64,000 nucleotides of DNA from Pseudomonas sp. FeN3W (GCA_030263805.2 CP136011.1:124001-188000); one strand, 5' to 3'. Positions 43,953 through 53,493 are shown, counted from the stretch's first letter. Program-made: numbers and translations. Notes: generated from the sequence alone by a model not told the origin.

Positions 43953-44112
43953 CCTACAAGTTTCCAGAGCTTTCTCACCTGAAGGGCGACGGTCGAAGAC
44001 CGAGGTCATGTAGGATTTCAAGTTGATGTCGCACAAGCTAAAGCTGGTGTTGTGCTTATTATATCGACCTGGGTGATTATAGGTTATTAATTGAGCATAT
44101 TTCATCTGTATA

Positions 44113-44141
44113 TTGAAATATTAGTTGTCATGTGCTATAAT
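44113..44141 (+). promoter_or_regulatory. Promoter of the VbhA-Fic module
   Basis: TTGAAA at 44113-44118, 17-bp spacer, TATAAT at 44136-44141, with GGAGG at 44161 before the antitoxin ATG. Confidence 0.75.
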
Positions 44142-44170
44142 TAAAAAAATGATACCTTTTGGAGGTTGAC

Positions 44171-44356
44171 ATGGCCTTGCTAAGTGAAACTCAAAAGCGT
44201 AAAAATTATGCTGATCAAGCTAGGGCCTCTGCTCTAATTGAAGGAATTCCTCAGACTGATAAGGCTAAATCACTTTCTGAAAGATATGTGAATGGTGAAA
44301 TAACCATTAGTCAGGCAATAAAAAAAGCGCGGGCGGATTACAGCCTTGAGCCATGA
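44171..44356 (+). CDS. vbhA: VbhA-like antitoxin
   Basis: 61 residues from ATG 44171, which follows GGAGGTTGAC. The inhibitory helix motif (S/T)-x3-E-(G/N) is present in ASALIEGI, whose Glu would block ATP gamma-phosphate binding in the Fic site. The end (YVNGEITISQAIKKAR) is the usual C-terminal helix. It overlaps the Fic gene by 11 bp. Confidence 0.85.
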   Translation: MALLSETQKRKNYADQARASALIEGIPQTDKAKSLSERYVNGEITISQAIKKARADYSLEP

Positions 44357-45110
44357 TGATCCACACTACTACGTTGATCATGGCGAAGGGATAGATGATC
44401 CTCACGTTTACGATAACGGCGTTTTAATCAATACAAAGAGTATTAGAGACACCTCAACTCTTAATGAGTTTGAGGCTACAATGTCTGAGCTACGATCTAT
44501 CGAGATTTTCGAATCTCCAATTGAAGGAACGTTCGGTCTAGCGCATGCAAAAGCTGTTCATAGGCATCTTTTTCAAGATGTTTATCCATGGGCAGGCAGC
44601 ATAAGAGAAACAGACATTGGGAAGGGGAGTACCGTCTTCCTTAATCATAGATTAATTATAGATAGCTTTAAGAAAGTCGATGATTTTTTAGTAGAATCTT
44701 CTCTTTTGATTCGTGGTGAACATGATTTAAAGTCTTTTTCAGAAAAAGCTGGAATTTACTTGGGGATGGTAAACTTTATCCACCCGTTTAGGGAGGGTAA
44801 TGGTCGAACGCAGCGTCATCTTCTCTCTATGCTTGCCTATACGCATGGAATTGAAATCAATTGGCGCCCAATTGGTAAAGAAGCAATGCGCTCCGCCTGT
44901 ATCGAAGCTGAAATTGATCCTACTTGCCGAAAGCTTGGTAGGCTTATCATGTTGTCTAGCAGCCTGCTCCAAGAATCTCAAGCTACGGTCGAAACAGATG
45001 TCGTGTCTAGAGCTTTAAGATCTTTCGATAATCATGGCCTTGACTCATCAAGCAAATTCTTCAGTCAAATAAGGCAAATCTCAAAATCCAAAATTGATTT
45101 CGAGCCCTGA
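44346..45110 (+). CDS. fic: Fic-domain AMP-transferase toxin (VbhT-like)
   Basis: 254 residues. The catalytic motif HPFREGNGRTQR is complete (about residue 140), with FQDVYPWAG upstream as the flap. VbhT-like Fic toxins AMPylate topoisomerases in bacteria. The start is a TTG inside vbhA, so expression is coupled. Unlike Bartonella VbhT, the C-terminal part is too short for a BID secretion domain, so the toxin probably acts in the producing cell. Confidence 0.9.
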   Translation: MSHDDPHYYVDHGEGIDDPHVYDNGVLINTKSIRDTSTLNEFEATMSELRSIEIFESPIEGTFGLAHAKAVHRHLFQDVYPWAGSIRETDIGKGSTVFLNHRLIIDSFKKVDDFLVESSLLIRGEHDLKSFSEKAGIYLGMVNFIHPFREGNGRTQRHLLSMLAYTHGIEINWRPIGKEAMRSACIEAEIDPTCRKLGRLIMLSSSLLQESQATVETDVVSRALRSFDNHGLDSSSKFFSQIRQISKSKIDFEP

Positions 45111-45195
45111 AAGCCTAGACGCCTCTCAGATTCTGTAGCCATCCATTAGTCAGCAGCCCCTTTCGGACTAGGCTCTCCAAAGCTATCATTCAACA

Positions 45196-45211
45196 CTGTC
45201 CATCCATACAG
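45196..45211. promoter_or_regulatory. LexA (SOS) box
   Basis: CTGTCCATCCATACAG matches CTGT-N8-ACAG exactly at the ends and lies directly before the umuD start, as expected for an SOS-induced umuDC operon. Confidence 0.85.
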
Positions 45212-45648
45212 TGCTGCCCGTGAAAGCGCATTTTCTCTCTGCCGCAGGCTCCAATAGCTGCACCACCCTGGGCTTTCTAGGCCGGGTAAGCTGCGGATTT
45301 CCGTCGCCTGCCGCCGACTACCATGAGCCAGATCTGTCCCTGGATGACCTGGTGGGCATAAGCCCCACATCGTCCATCTTTCTGTTCAGGGCTAGCGGCG
45401 ATTCCATGATCGATGCTGGCATCCATGATGATGACATCCTCATTGTTGACAAGGCGAAAACAGCTGTCGACGGTGACATCGTCATTGCCTGTCTTGAAAA
45501 CGAGTTTTTGGTCAAGCGCCTTATGCATGATGAGGAGTCCAGGCCGGTTCTTATGCCAGAAAACAAGCGATACAAACCCATCATCTTGGGGGAGGGTGAG
45601 ACATTGCTGGTATGGGGTGTCTGCAAATGGGTGCTTCACAAGCTCTAA
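45211..45648 (+). CDS. umuD: UmuD/RulA-like S24 autopeptidase
   Basis: About 145 residues from GTG 45211; GTG 45220 is also possible because the first one touches the LexA box. The self-cleavage site SCGFPSPA is near residue 30. The catalytic Ser is in RASGDSMID (about 65) and the Lys in FLVKRL. RecA-stimulated cleavage gives UmuD', which activates UmuC. The sequence is divergent from Pseudomonas RulA in its N-terminal 25 residues. umuC begins 4 bp after the stop. Confidence 0.88.
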   Translation: MLPVKAHFLSAAGSNSCTTLGFLGRVSCGFPSPAADYHEPDLSLDDLVGISPTSSIFLFRASGDSMIDAGIHDDDILIVDKAKTAVDGDIVIACLENEFLVKRLMHDEESRPVLMPENKRYKPIILGEGETLLVWGVCKWVLHKL

Positions 45649-45652
45649 CGCC

Positions 45653-46906
45653 ATGATCGCGCTCATCGATTGCAACGCGTTTTATTGCTCAGCAGAAATC
45701 CTTTTCAAGCCATGGCTGGCAGATAAGGCAGTCGTCGTTGCCTCAAACAACGATGGCGCGATTGTCAGCCGGACTGATGCGGCCAAGAAACTGGGCATCA
45801 AGATGGGGCAGCCACTGTTTGAAATCCAGAATCTGATCGAATCTGGCCAAGTGACCGTGTTCAGCTCCAACTATTCGCTTTACCAGAGCTTGAGCAACAG
45901 GATTATGGCGGTGATAGCTGAGCACGCGCCACGCGCAGTCATTTATAGCATCGATGAATGCTTCGTTGATCTCTCTGGTGTCGCTGAGCTGGAGGCGTGG
46001 GGGAGGGTCGTTCAAAAGCAGGTCATGAAACGACTCGGAATGCCTGTTGGCGTTGGGATAGGCCGAACGATGACACTCGCCAAAATGGCAAGCTATGCCG
46101 CAAAAAAATGGAAGCACAAAACGGGTTGTGTGGTTGTACTCGATGATGTCGTGAAGGAGAGGAAGCTACTGGCGTATGCCCCTGTAAGTGAGGTTTGGGG
46201 CGTTGGGCGCAGAACAGCCGAGAAGCTTAAGACGATGTCCATCCATAGTGCCTTGGATCTTGCCCTGGCCGACCCCAAGTGGCTTAGGGGCCAGATGAAC
46301 GTGAACATCGAACGCACTGCACGCGAGCTCAATGGCATGTGCAGCTATGCATTTGGATGTGAAAGCCCTGAAAAGAAGCAAATGATCGCCAGCACACGAT
46401 CCTTTGGATCCAAAGTTTACGATCTCTATCAGCTTGAAAATGCTGTTTCACGATTTGTTGCGGTAGCAGCAGAAAAGCTTAGAAGGCAGCAGAGCCTGGC
46501 GCAGTGCATGCAGGTGTTTGCCAGAAGTAGCTTATTCAGGACAGAAAGGCCTTTCAGTCGTTCGGTAATGGTCAAACTGGCACACCCGACCCAAGACACT
46601 CGGGTTCTCACCCAGGCAGCGCTAGAAGCATTGCGGGGCTTTTATGTGGATGGAGTCGCCTATGCGAAGGCGGGTATCGTGCTCAGCCACCTGGTTGATG
46701 CCAAGGGCATGACTGCCGATCTCTTTGACGACAAACCAAAGAATAGCGAAGCGTTGATGAAGGTGATGGATGCGATCAACCTTCGTCAGGGTAGGGGAAC
46801 TCTGAGGTTGGCCAGGGATGTGGATGCTGGATCCTGGAAGATGAGTCGAAAGCATCTGTCTCCTGAATTTACCACTCAGTGGGGTGATTTGCCTCAGGCC
46901 AGATAA
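45653..46906 (+). CDS. umuC: UmuC/RulB-like translesion DNA polymerase V subunit
   Basis: 417 residues from ATG 45653; the open frame upstream is a shadow over umuD. The Y-family polymerase features are IALIDCNAFYCSAE (metal Asp), SNNDGAIVSRTDAAK and SIDECFVDLSG with the catalytic Asp-Glu near 100. The C-terminal rulB-type region (ARDVDAGSWKM) is intact. It performs error-prone bypass of UV lesions with UmuD'. A broken second copy of the 3' end lies at 51758-52033. Confidence 0.93.
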   Translation: MIALIDCNAFYCSAEILFKPWLADKAVVVASNNDGAIVSRTDAAKKLGIKMGQPLFEIQNLIESGQVTVFSSNYSLYQSLSNRIMAVIAEHAPRAVIYSIDECFVDLSGVAELEAWGRVVQKQVMKRLGMPVGVGIGRTMTLAKMASYAAKKWKHKTGCVVVLDDVVKERKLLAYAPVSEVWGVGRRTAEKLKTMSIHSALDLALADPKWLRGQMNVNIERTARELNGMCSYAFGCESPEKKQMIASTRSFGSKVYDLYQLENAVSRFVAVAAEKLRRQQSLAQCMQVFARSSLFRTERPFSRSVMVKLAHPTQDTRVLTQAALEALRGFYVDGVAYAKAGIVLSHLVDAKGMTADLFDDKPKNSEALMKVMDAINLRQGRGTLRLARDVDAGSWKMSRKHLSPEFTTQWGDLPQAR

Positions 46907-46993
46907 TGCACCTACACAAACCATTGAGACGTGAGATTGGCTTTTGGGCGGCAGCAAGAAGATTTCTCTAGAAAATTTCAGTAGCATTGCGCC

Positions 46994-49426
46994 ATGAAAT
47001 TTGACCTCTCAACTCTCGGCGAACATCAGGAAGAAGGCCTTCATGCTTGTATTGAAGCCTTCGATAAGCATGACCGCGTCCAAGCCCACATGGCTTGCGG
47101 CACAGGCAAAACCAGGCTTGGCCTGGCTGTCGCTTATGAACTTGAATCACGCGTTACGCTGCTTCTGTTCCCATCACTGCCATTGATCAGTCAGACACTG
47201 GATACCTGGATTACTGAAGGAAATCTTCGTCATCAGGATGTTCTTTGTGTTTGCAGTGACCAGAGTGTTGGTGATCAAGACGAGATCGATGATGTTGTTG
47301 ATATACCCATCGAGGTAACTACATCGCCTGATCAGGTTGGTAGATTCTTCGAGACTCGATCCTTCGATGCGCCTACCTATATCTTTTGCACCTACCACTC
47401 GCTGCCATCGCTTGCGATGGGTTTGCCAATGGGGTTGATCATTGATTTGTGCATTTTTGATGAAGCCCACCGAGTGGTCGGTGACGTAGACAAAAGTTTT
47501 AGCTTTGGCTTGAATAATCACGTTGATTTAAGAATTGAAAAAAGGCTATTTCTGACCGCAACGCCGCGCCTTATCGTAACTGAAGAAGGCGAGGAGGATC
47601 AGGTTTATAGCATGTCAAACGAGGAGGTATTCGGCCCTGTTGTTTACGAGCTATCTCTTCACGAAGCCATCGAACGCGGAATCATCTGCGACTATCAGAT
47701 AGTTGTATCAATCCAGGATTCTTCGCTTGTGGATCAGTATCTACTGAATACATTCGATCATGACTTGATTTTCAAGGCCGCGTCACTTTTGCAGACGATG
47801 GAAAATGTCAATGCGCATAAGGCATTCACCTTTCATCAGCGCATATCGTATTCCAAAATATTTTCTGAAGCACTAAAGCTTGTTGCGGGGCATAAGGGTA
47901 AGCCACTCGAAGCATGGCATGTTGACGGCGCAATGTCAGAGGGCGAGCGTCATGGCATCCTTAAGCGTTTCGCTGAGTCTGATACAGCTGTCGTCTCATG
48001 CTCAAGATGTCTCTCTGAAGGTACTAATGTTCCGGTAACCGATCTTGTCGCCTTCATGGATCCGCGTAGCAGTGAAACAGACATAATTCAGACCCTGGGC
48101 AGAGCGTTACGCAAAGCGCCTGGCAAGACCATGGGCTACGTACTTATCCCGCTCAGGTTAACTGAGGGTGAAAGCGTAGAACAAATGCTTGAGTCTTCAT
48201 CAATGCGCCATATCTGGCGAGTGCTTGCTAGCCTGGCGGAGATGGATGCCAAGTACATCAATCAACTTAGAACAATAAGAAGGGACGTGCCTCAAAAGGA
48301 TTGGTCTAATGAACGCATCGAGGTGCTGGACAAAGTAGTCATTCAGGCCACCGCTGACGTTACAGAACAAGCGTATCGGTCAATCAGATTCAAGATGATT
48401 GATAGACTAACCTCCAGATGGGATAGCTCGTTTGGAGAGTTAATACGTTTCGGCCATCATTTCGGACATTTGCGAGTCCCCAAGCGCTACATCAGCGCGT
48501 CCGGCTTCCGCCTGGGTGCGTGGTGTGTCACTCAGAGAAGCCTGGCCAGAACAGGTATGCTGAACCACGAGCGCAAAGCTGAACTCGCCAAAGCAGGGTT
48601 TGAATTCGAGCCGGCACAGAGATCATGGGATGAGGCGTTCAGAGAAGTTCTGAATTATAAAGAAATGTTCGGTACGGCAAACGTACCTTTGAGTCACGTT
48701 ACACCAGAAGGTTTTGCGCTTGGCTATTGGTGCTCTGACCAGAGAAAATCACAGAAAGCCAATAAAATGACGATGGAGCGTGAAAATGCTCTTAGAAACA
48801 CTGGATTTTCGTTTTCGCCAGCGGAAGATTCTTGGATGGAAAAATTCAACAAGCTGAAATCTTTGATTCAGGATCTAGGATCTATCGAAAAGGCCCTGGC
48901 TCAAGACGGAGAACTTGGAGTTTGGATAACTAACCAGCGAAATAGAAGAATTCCTGAAGAAAGGGCTAGGTTATTAAAGTCAATCGGGGTAAATCTTAAA
49001 TCACGCTTTGATAATGCCTGGGACAAGGCATTCGATTTGTTGATGGATTACCTGGAGAAGAACGAAGGGAAGCATCCTCCACTGTCCTTTCGAACCGAAG
49101 ATGGTTTCGCCCTGGGGAACTGGGTTAGTAACCAGCGGCAAGCCTATGCATCCTCGAAAATGTCTGAGGAAAGAATTTCACGGCTTAAGTCAATCAATTT
49201 TATCTTCAACGCAGAGGCTGCTGCCTTTGAAAAAGGGCTGAGCGAGATAAAGATATACAAAAATAAATTCGGCAACTCTAACGTGCCGAATAACTACATA
49301 AGCCCAAGCGGCTATAAACTTGGCCTCTGGATAAGAACCACCCGGCATAGAATGTTGGCTGCTCCTGATAAAGAGAGAATTGAAGCCCTTGAAAAGGCTG
49401 GGCTTGAAATTATTAACACTAAGTGA
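46994..49426 (+). CDS. SF2 helicase with C-terminal helicase-associated (HA) repeats
   Basis: 810 residues. Walker A ACGTGKTRLG is at about 34, DEAHR at about 156, LTATPRL, and the motif VI QTLGRALRKAPGK at about 375. The C-terminal half has about five HA units (pattern W-x3-F...F-G-x2-x-V-P...G-x-x-LG-x-W), thought to bind DNA. Found near mobile and phage genes; its cellular role is unclear. It starts 87 bp after umuC. The first 60 codons reappear as a decayed copy at 53305. Confidence 0.88.
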   Translation: MKFDLSTLGEHQEEGLHACIEAFDKHDRVQAHMACGTGKTRLGLAVAYELESRVTLLLFPSLPLISQTLDTWITEGNLRHQDVLCVCSDQSVGDQDEIDDVVDIPIEVTTSPDQVGRFFETRSFDAPTYIFCTYHSLPSLAMGLPMGLIIDLCIFDEAHRVVGDVDKSFSFGLNNHVDLRIEKRLFLTATPRLIVTEEGEEDQVYSMSNEEVFGPVVYELSLHEAIERGIICDYQIVVSIQDSSLVDQYLLNTFDHDLIFKAASLLQTMENVNAHKAFTFHQRISYSKIFSEALKLVAGHKGKPLEAWHVDGAMSEGERHGILKRFAESDTAVVSCSRCLSEGTNVPVTDLVAFMDPRSSETDIIQTLGRALRKAPGKTMGYVLIPLRLTEGESVEQMLESSSMRHIWRVLASLAEMDAKYINQLRTIRRDVPQKDWSNERIEVLDKVVIQATADVTEQAYRSIRFKMIDRLTSRWDSSFGELIRFGHHFGHLRVPKRYISASGFRLGAWCVTQRSLARTGMLNHERKAELAKAGFEFEPAQRSWDEAFREVLNYKEMFGTANVPLSHVTPEGFALGYWCSDQRKSQKANKMTMERENALRNTGFSFSPAEDSWMEKFNKLKSLIQDLGSIEKALAQDGELGVWITNQRNRRIPEERARLLKSIGVNLKSRFDNAWDKAFDLLMDYLEKNEGKHPPLSFRTEDGFALGNWVSNQRQAYASSKMSEERISRLKSINFIFNAEAAAFEKGLSEIKIYKNKFGNSNVPNNYISPSGYKLGLWIRTTRHRMLAAPDKERIEALEKAGLEIINTK

Positions 49427-49478
49427 ATTTATAAAAATAATTTAATTATACTTTTAGTGAAATATATTTTTGAAATAG

Positions 49479-50225
49479 TCAAAATGGATTTGGGACATCC
49501 GGCGCAGCGTCTTTTATGGCAAGATATTGTTCATGCGTAGGCATTTGTATTTCAATACGGCCAAAAGATCCAATTGGATGATGCTTTAAGCGAAGTGCAA
49601 CTGCCTTATTCCACGCGGGTATGTATCCAAGTTTCCCAATATTAAATCTCTTTCTTTTCCACTTTCCTTCATCAAAATATTTGCAAGTAAAATACCCATA
49701 GCTTTTAGCCGCCCTCCTTTCAACTTCAAGGTGCACTCCGGAAAGACCATCTTCACGATGTCTACTATTTACTCTCACAATTGGGGAGTCTGAAAGTCTC
49801 GATGGCAAGTCGTATACTAAGTACAAAGAATCTCTGTATTCGATTGCTTTTTGGAGGGCCTGCTCTTTAGTGACAGCGCTGGTGATATGGAACGATACAC
49901 GCAGACTAAGCCTTTTAACCCTGACCGTATAATGAGTTCGATTAAAGCTGATGTAACTCATGTCAATCTGGTCTTGATCCACGAAGTTACCATTATGAGC
50001 TCGCTCATCTGGATTGAGCTCTGGTGAAATGGCCAGCGCGATGTCTCGCAGCCGTAGTCCACGCTTTTTAGCACCTTTTTTGATTTCGTTAGTGATATCA
50101 CTTAGCGCCTTTACTTGATCACTAACATCTGAGATTTTCTTTTCCAGGGCTGCACGCTGTTTATCCAGAGCGGCACGCTGATTTTCCAGATCCTGCAAAA
50201 GTTCAAATTTGCTCATGTGACTCAC
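49479..50225 (-). CDS. Coiled-coil protein with AP2/integrase-arm-like domain
   Basis: 248 residues. The N-terminus has a coiled coil with QRAALDKQRAALEKKISDVS. The C-terminal GVHLEVERRAAKSYGYFTCK then KRFNIGKLGYIPAWNKAVAL has the beta-beta-beta-alpha pattern of AP2-like DNA-binding domains. It follows the recombinase gene by 13 bp on the same strand, so it is probably its partner, such as an accessory DNA-binding factor. Unrecognised beyond that. Confidence 0.7.
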   Translation of the reverse strand: MSHMSKFELLQDLENQRAALDKQRAALEKKISDVSDQVKALSDITNEIKKGAKKRGLRLRDIALAISPELNPDERAHNGNFVDQDQIDMSYISFNRTHYTVRVKRLSLRVSFHITSAVTKEQALQKAIEYRDSLYLVYDLPSRLSDSPIVRVNSRHREDGLSGVHLEVERRAAKSYGYFTCKYFDEGKWKRKRFNIGKLGYIPAWNKAVALRLKHHPIGSFGRIEIQMPTHEQYLAIKDAAPDVPNPF

Positions 50226-50238
50226 TCCGCTGGATAGA

Positions 50239-51579
50239 CTACCTATCCTTAATACTCAGATTTCTTGAAGTGTGAGCGCGCTCATCATCAATCGCATTGT
50301 AGTAAACATTCTCGGTCGTCGACTGATGAGCATGACCGAGATCGATCTGAAGATGCTTTACAGGCCTGATCTCTGCATCAAATGTAGCAGCGGTATGACG
50401 CAGCCAGTGAAGCGATGCCGAGCGTAGTTGAGCAACCTCGCTCTCAACGCGCCCTTCAGCCTTCATCTTCATGAACGCCTTGTCGAAGACCTCTTGAACA
50501 AGTGTCCTGATGTGGCGGTCGGATAGCCCCCCACGGCCATATGCAGTCTGGAGCAATGGTGTTTTCTCAGCATGGGAGGGGTAGGGCGACAAGTCTCTGC
50601 TGAGCCGATAACGCTTTAGATACGTATCAACGAACTCCTGCTTCACCGACACCTTGCGCTTCTTGTTTCCTTTGCCGATGACATGCATCCACCAGTTACC
50701 TTCGGAGTCCAACCGGAACGCGCCCATGGTTGGTGTCCAGTTATCACGGCCTACGATATCCGATACACGCAGGTACATGGAGAACAGGCAAGCTATGATG
50801 AATAATGTGCGCTCATGGGGCGGATCTTCATCGGCCATTTCTTCAGCGGTTTCGAGAATATAAACCCACTGAAATTTACTGAGCACCCTGGCATCGCCAG
50901 CATCCTGTTGAAGGAAAGCTGAATTCTTGTCCTGACCGTCTTCTGAATCCTTGCCCTGGTTCTTGTAGCGGTTGCGCTGTTTAACCGACTTGATGGGATT
51001 GGATTCCCCCAGGCCTTCGTGAAACATGAACTCGTAAAAGCTGCTGCAAACATTGAACAATGCGTTCAGTGAGGCCTGATTGAACGAGAATTGCTCTACC
51101 TTCAGTGCCTGATTGCTTTCCGATGCTTGCTTGCGAGCAGCTTTTGACACGACCCAATTGAAAGGCCGCCACTCTTCGTTCACCACGTAGGTGTCAGAAT
51201 CAGATGCTTTGCGGCCTCCGATCCTGATGAACCTTGATTTCGTGACTGGGCCTATCCACTCAGCTGGCGGATTCTGGCAAAAGGCAATGAAGTCCTGAGC
51301 ATCAGTCCGCTTGAGGTTGAGAATCGGTTTCTTTGCAACCAAAATGCTCCACAGCAAAAGGCGCTCTATGTGGGTGCGGTAGCTGTTGTAGGTGGTGGCC
51401 ACGCCGTTGTATTGCTTGAGGAATAGCCTCACAAGGCGGTACGAATCCAAAGCTCCTACGGCGTCTGGTTGAGCCTTCAGAAACTCCATGACCATGGGGC
51501 GCTCACGAGTGAAGCCGTGGAAATCCAGGTCGTTGAACTGCTCGTAGGTGTCGAAGAGAGGAGTAGGGCGCTTGGACAT
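50239..51579 (-). CDS. Tyrosine recombinase/integrase
   Basis: 446 residues. The C-terminal catalytic box has HWLRHTAATF (H-x-x-R at about 391), GHAHQSTTENVYYN with the His and the nucleophilic Tyr at about 425, and an earlier Arg in YLRVSDIVG. The N-terminal SAM-like DNA-binding region (LVRLFLKQYNGVATTYNSYR) is present. Elements inserted at rulB in Pseudomonas carry comparable integrases, and this gene lies between the intact umuC and its broken copy. A fragment of its 5' end occurs at 53604-53688. Confidence 0.92.
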   Translation of the reverse strand: MSKRPTPLFDTYEQFNDLDFHGFTRERPMVMEFLKAQPDAVGALDSYRLVRLFLKQYNGVATTYNSYRTHIERLLLWSILVAKKPILNLKRTDAQDFIAFCQNPPAEWIGPVTKSRFIRIGGRKASDSDTYVVNEEWRPFNWVVSKAARKQASESNQALKVEQFSFNQASLNALFNVCSSFYEFMFHEGLGESNPIKSVKQRNRYKNQGKDSEDGQDKNSAFLQQDAGDARVLSKFQWVYILETAEEMADEDPPHERTLFIIACLFSMYLRVSDIVGRDNWTPTMGAFRLDSEGNWWMHVIGKGNKKRKVSVKQEFVDTYLKRYRLSRDLSPYPSHAEKTPLLQTAYGRGGLSDRHIRTLVQEVFDKAFMKMKAEGRVESEVAQLRSASLHWLRHTAATFDAEIRPVKHLQIDLGHAHQSTTENVYYNAIDDERAHTSRNLSIKDR

Positions 51580-51757
51580 GGATTTAGATCACAGATGGAT
51601 TTCGGAGATTCTCCCACAAGACGCGTAAATGGCAAAAGATGGTGCGCTGTGATGTGTCTTCCTTAGGCCGATTAACCTGATAGGTGACTGATCTTGATAG
51701 CCAAATCGGGCTAGACGATGGCGCCTGATTTGAAAACAATGTCGAGGCATTACATAA

Positions 51758-52033
51758 GCGAAGGCTGGCATTATACTGAGCCATCTGGTCAAGTCTTAAG
51801 GTTTGACGGGAGATCTGTTCGATGAGCAACCCAAAAACAGTGATGCCCTAATGAAAGTCATCAATGCTATAAATGTTCGACAGGGCAGAGGCGCATTGAG
51901 GTTGGCCAGAGATGTGGATGCGGGTTCATGGAAGATGACCAGGCAGCACCTCTCGGATGAATATACAACTTTCTTTGGCGCCATTTGCCGAGAGCACGCT
52001 AGCTTTAATGGCTTTTTCGCCGATTTGCGATAA
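51758..52033 (+). pseudogene. 3' fragment of a second umuC/rulB
   Basis: The frame reads AKAGIILSHLVKS, stop, GLTGDLFDEQPKNSDALMKV and ARDVDAGSWKMTRQHLS, matching the intact UmuC C-terminus with many substitutions. The 5' two thirds are missing. Divergence shows that it is not a recent copy. Confidence 0.88.
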
Positions 52034-52065
52034 GCTGATCGTATTTTCTAAGATGAGGTGTGGCG

Positions 52066-53160
52066 ATGATGGACGAGCGTTTCGTATTGCAGAGCTTGGA
52101 AAGGGCACAAGGGTGGATTGACGCCTACTCGGTTTCTACAGGAGCCACCGCGCATGAGTCAGCTTCAACGCTGTCCCATATCTGTGGCTTTAGCAGCTGG
52201 GACGAAATGGCTCATGCCATAAGTACGCTGCGCCCGAGTTTGCCTGACAATGCCATTGGCAAGAAGTCGGTAAAGCAGCGGCACCGGGTATTTAGAAAAA
52301 GACTGATTGATATCCACGCGATGGAAGATGCCCACGCCAGGTACATCATCTCTCATCTGTCGCCATCATCAGAAAAGGCCTTTAAGCGATTTTCCCTTAA
52401 TCTTGAAAAGATGTATGAGCCATCGGATGCAGGCGGATTAAACCTGATGGAAATGTTCGAAGCATTCGACATGGACGATCAGGAAAGTTTTGCAAAAGCC
52501 TCAAAAGAAATCTTTGGGGATGTCATGCCGGAGGGGTACGACTTTTCCAATTTCGAAGATCGACTACGCCTTTCCGGGGGTATAGAACCTGCTTGCTGGT
52601 TCAACATCCTGACCAGCATTGGCTGGAATGTCCTGGATGATGAAAGCTATGACGAGGAGGCCGCTTTTGGTTCACCGTCCATGCTGATTGACGAGCCAGA
52701 TCTGGGCATCGTTCCGGTTTACCTGTGCGCTGCCAGCAGAACGCCATACGACCATGAAGATGGCGCCGCAAACAGCATGATGAAGGCGGCCCTGGACGAC
52801 ATGAGGCGGAACTGGCCGAACTCCAAGACAGGTTATATTCTTTGGAAAAATCCACTTTCAAAGCAGATAAATGGGCGTCATTACTGCCATTTAGGGATGA
52901 TTCTCTATGACAACGAATGGCGCGAAGCCCTGATAAACCAGCATACCGACTCGTTTGGAAAAATGTATAAGCAGAACGAGAGCCTGGTAAATATTGACCT
53001 ACCTCCATCGTCACTTGAGGATAAGGACAAAATCCTTTTGACATCGATCATCAGGCACCTGGCTGGCATGGACGAACCCGATGCCCCCAGGACAGGCTGG
53101 AAGTCAATGGAGGTGTCGTCTCCTTCCGGATGGACAAGCCTTATGATTGGGCAAGGCTGA
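52066..53160 (+). CDS. Unknown 364-residue protein inserted between decayed umuC and helicase copies
   Basis: ATG 52066 (or 52069) has GATGAGG upstream. The N-terminus (LERAQGWIDAYSV, then CGFSSWDEMAHAI) looks like a small helical domain; the centre is acidic (SFAKASKEIFGDVMPEGYDF), and later WPNSKTGYILWKNPL and HYCHLGMILYDNEWREAL form strands. No signal peptide or known motif. Coding appears intact, unlike its neighbours, so it may be cargo kept by selection. Ends at a hairpin at 53208-53231. Confidence 0.7.
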   Translation: MMDERFVLQSLERAQGWIDAYSVSTGATAHESASTLSHICGFSSWDEMAHAISTLRPSLPDNAIGKKSVKQRHRVFRKRLIDIHAMEDAHARYIISHLSPSSEKAFKRFSLNLEKMYEPSDAGGLNLMEMFEAFDMDDQESFAKASKEIFGDVMPEGYDFSNFEDRLRLSGGIEPACWFNILTSIGWNVLDDESYDEEAAFGSPSMLIDEPDLGIVPVYLCAASRTPYDHEDGAANSMMKAALDDMRRNWPNSKTGYILWKNPLSKQINGRHYCHLGMILYDNEWREALINQHTDSFGKMYKQNESLVNIDLPPSSLEDKDKILLTSIIRHLAGMDEPDAPRTGWKSMEVSSPSGWTSLMIGQG

Positions 53161-53207
53161 GCGCCAACTGGAAACTGACCACGGCACTGCGTAGTGTGAA
53201 TTTTCAA

Positions 53208-53231
53208 TGAGAGGCTTTCAATGGCCTCTCA
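53208..53231 (+). terminator. Hairpin after the cargo gene
   Basis: TGAGAGGC-8-GCCTCTCA followed by AAAAT; lies 48 bp after the stop. A weak T run makes termination uncertain. Confidence 0.5.
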
Positions 53232-53304
53232 AAATGCTTTTCTGCGCCATGATGTCCTGTGTTGTTGATGCCAGACATCATCAGGGCAGGGCATCATCTG
53301 CAAG

Positions 53305-53493
53305 ATGAATTTAGATCTTTCGACGCTTGGCGATCATCAACACGAACGTCTTCAATGATGTTTTGAGGGCTTTCGAATTCACTACCGCGTTCAAGTCCAT
53401 ATTGCCTGCGGTACGGGCAAGACCAGGCTCGGCCAGGCTGTTGCTTATGAGCTTGAGTTACAAACCACACTCTTGCTGTTCACGTCGAGATGA
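53305..53493 (+). pseudogene. 5' fragment of a second HA-repeat helicase
   Basis: Reads MNLDLSTLGDHQHERLQ, stop, then YRVQVHIACGTGKTRLGQA and VAYELELQTTLLLF, the same order as the intact helicase N-terminus (MKFDLSTLGEHQEE...). It contains Walker A, but no later motif. One internal stop and divergence indicate decay. Positions 53494-53603 have no recognised feature. Confidence 0.88.

Noticed and set aside
45413..45652. Long upstream extension of umuC
   Set aside because: It is an out-of-frame reading of umuD; UmuC homology starts at ATG 45653 (IALIDCNAFYCS).
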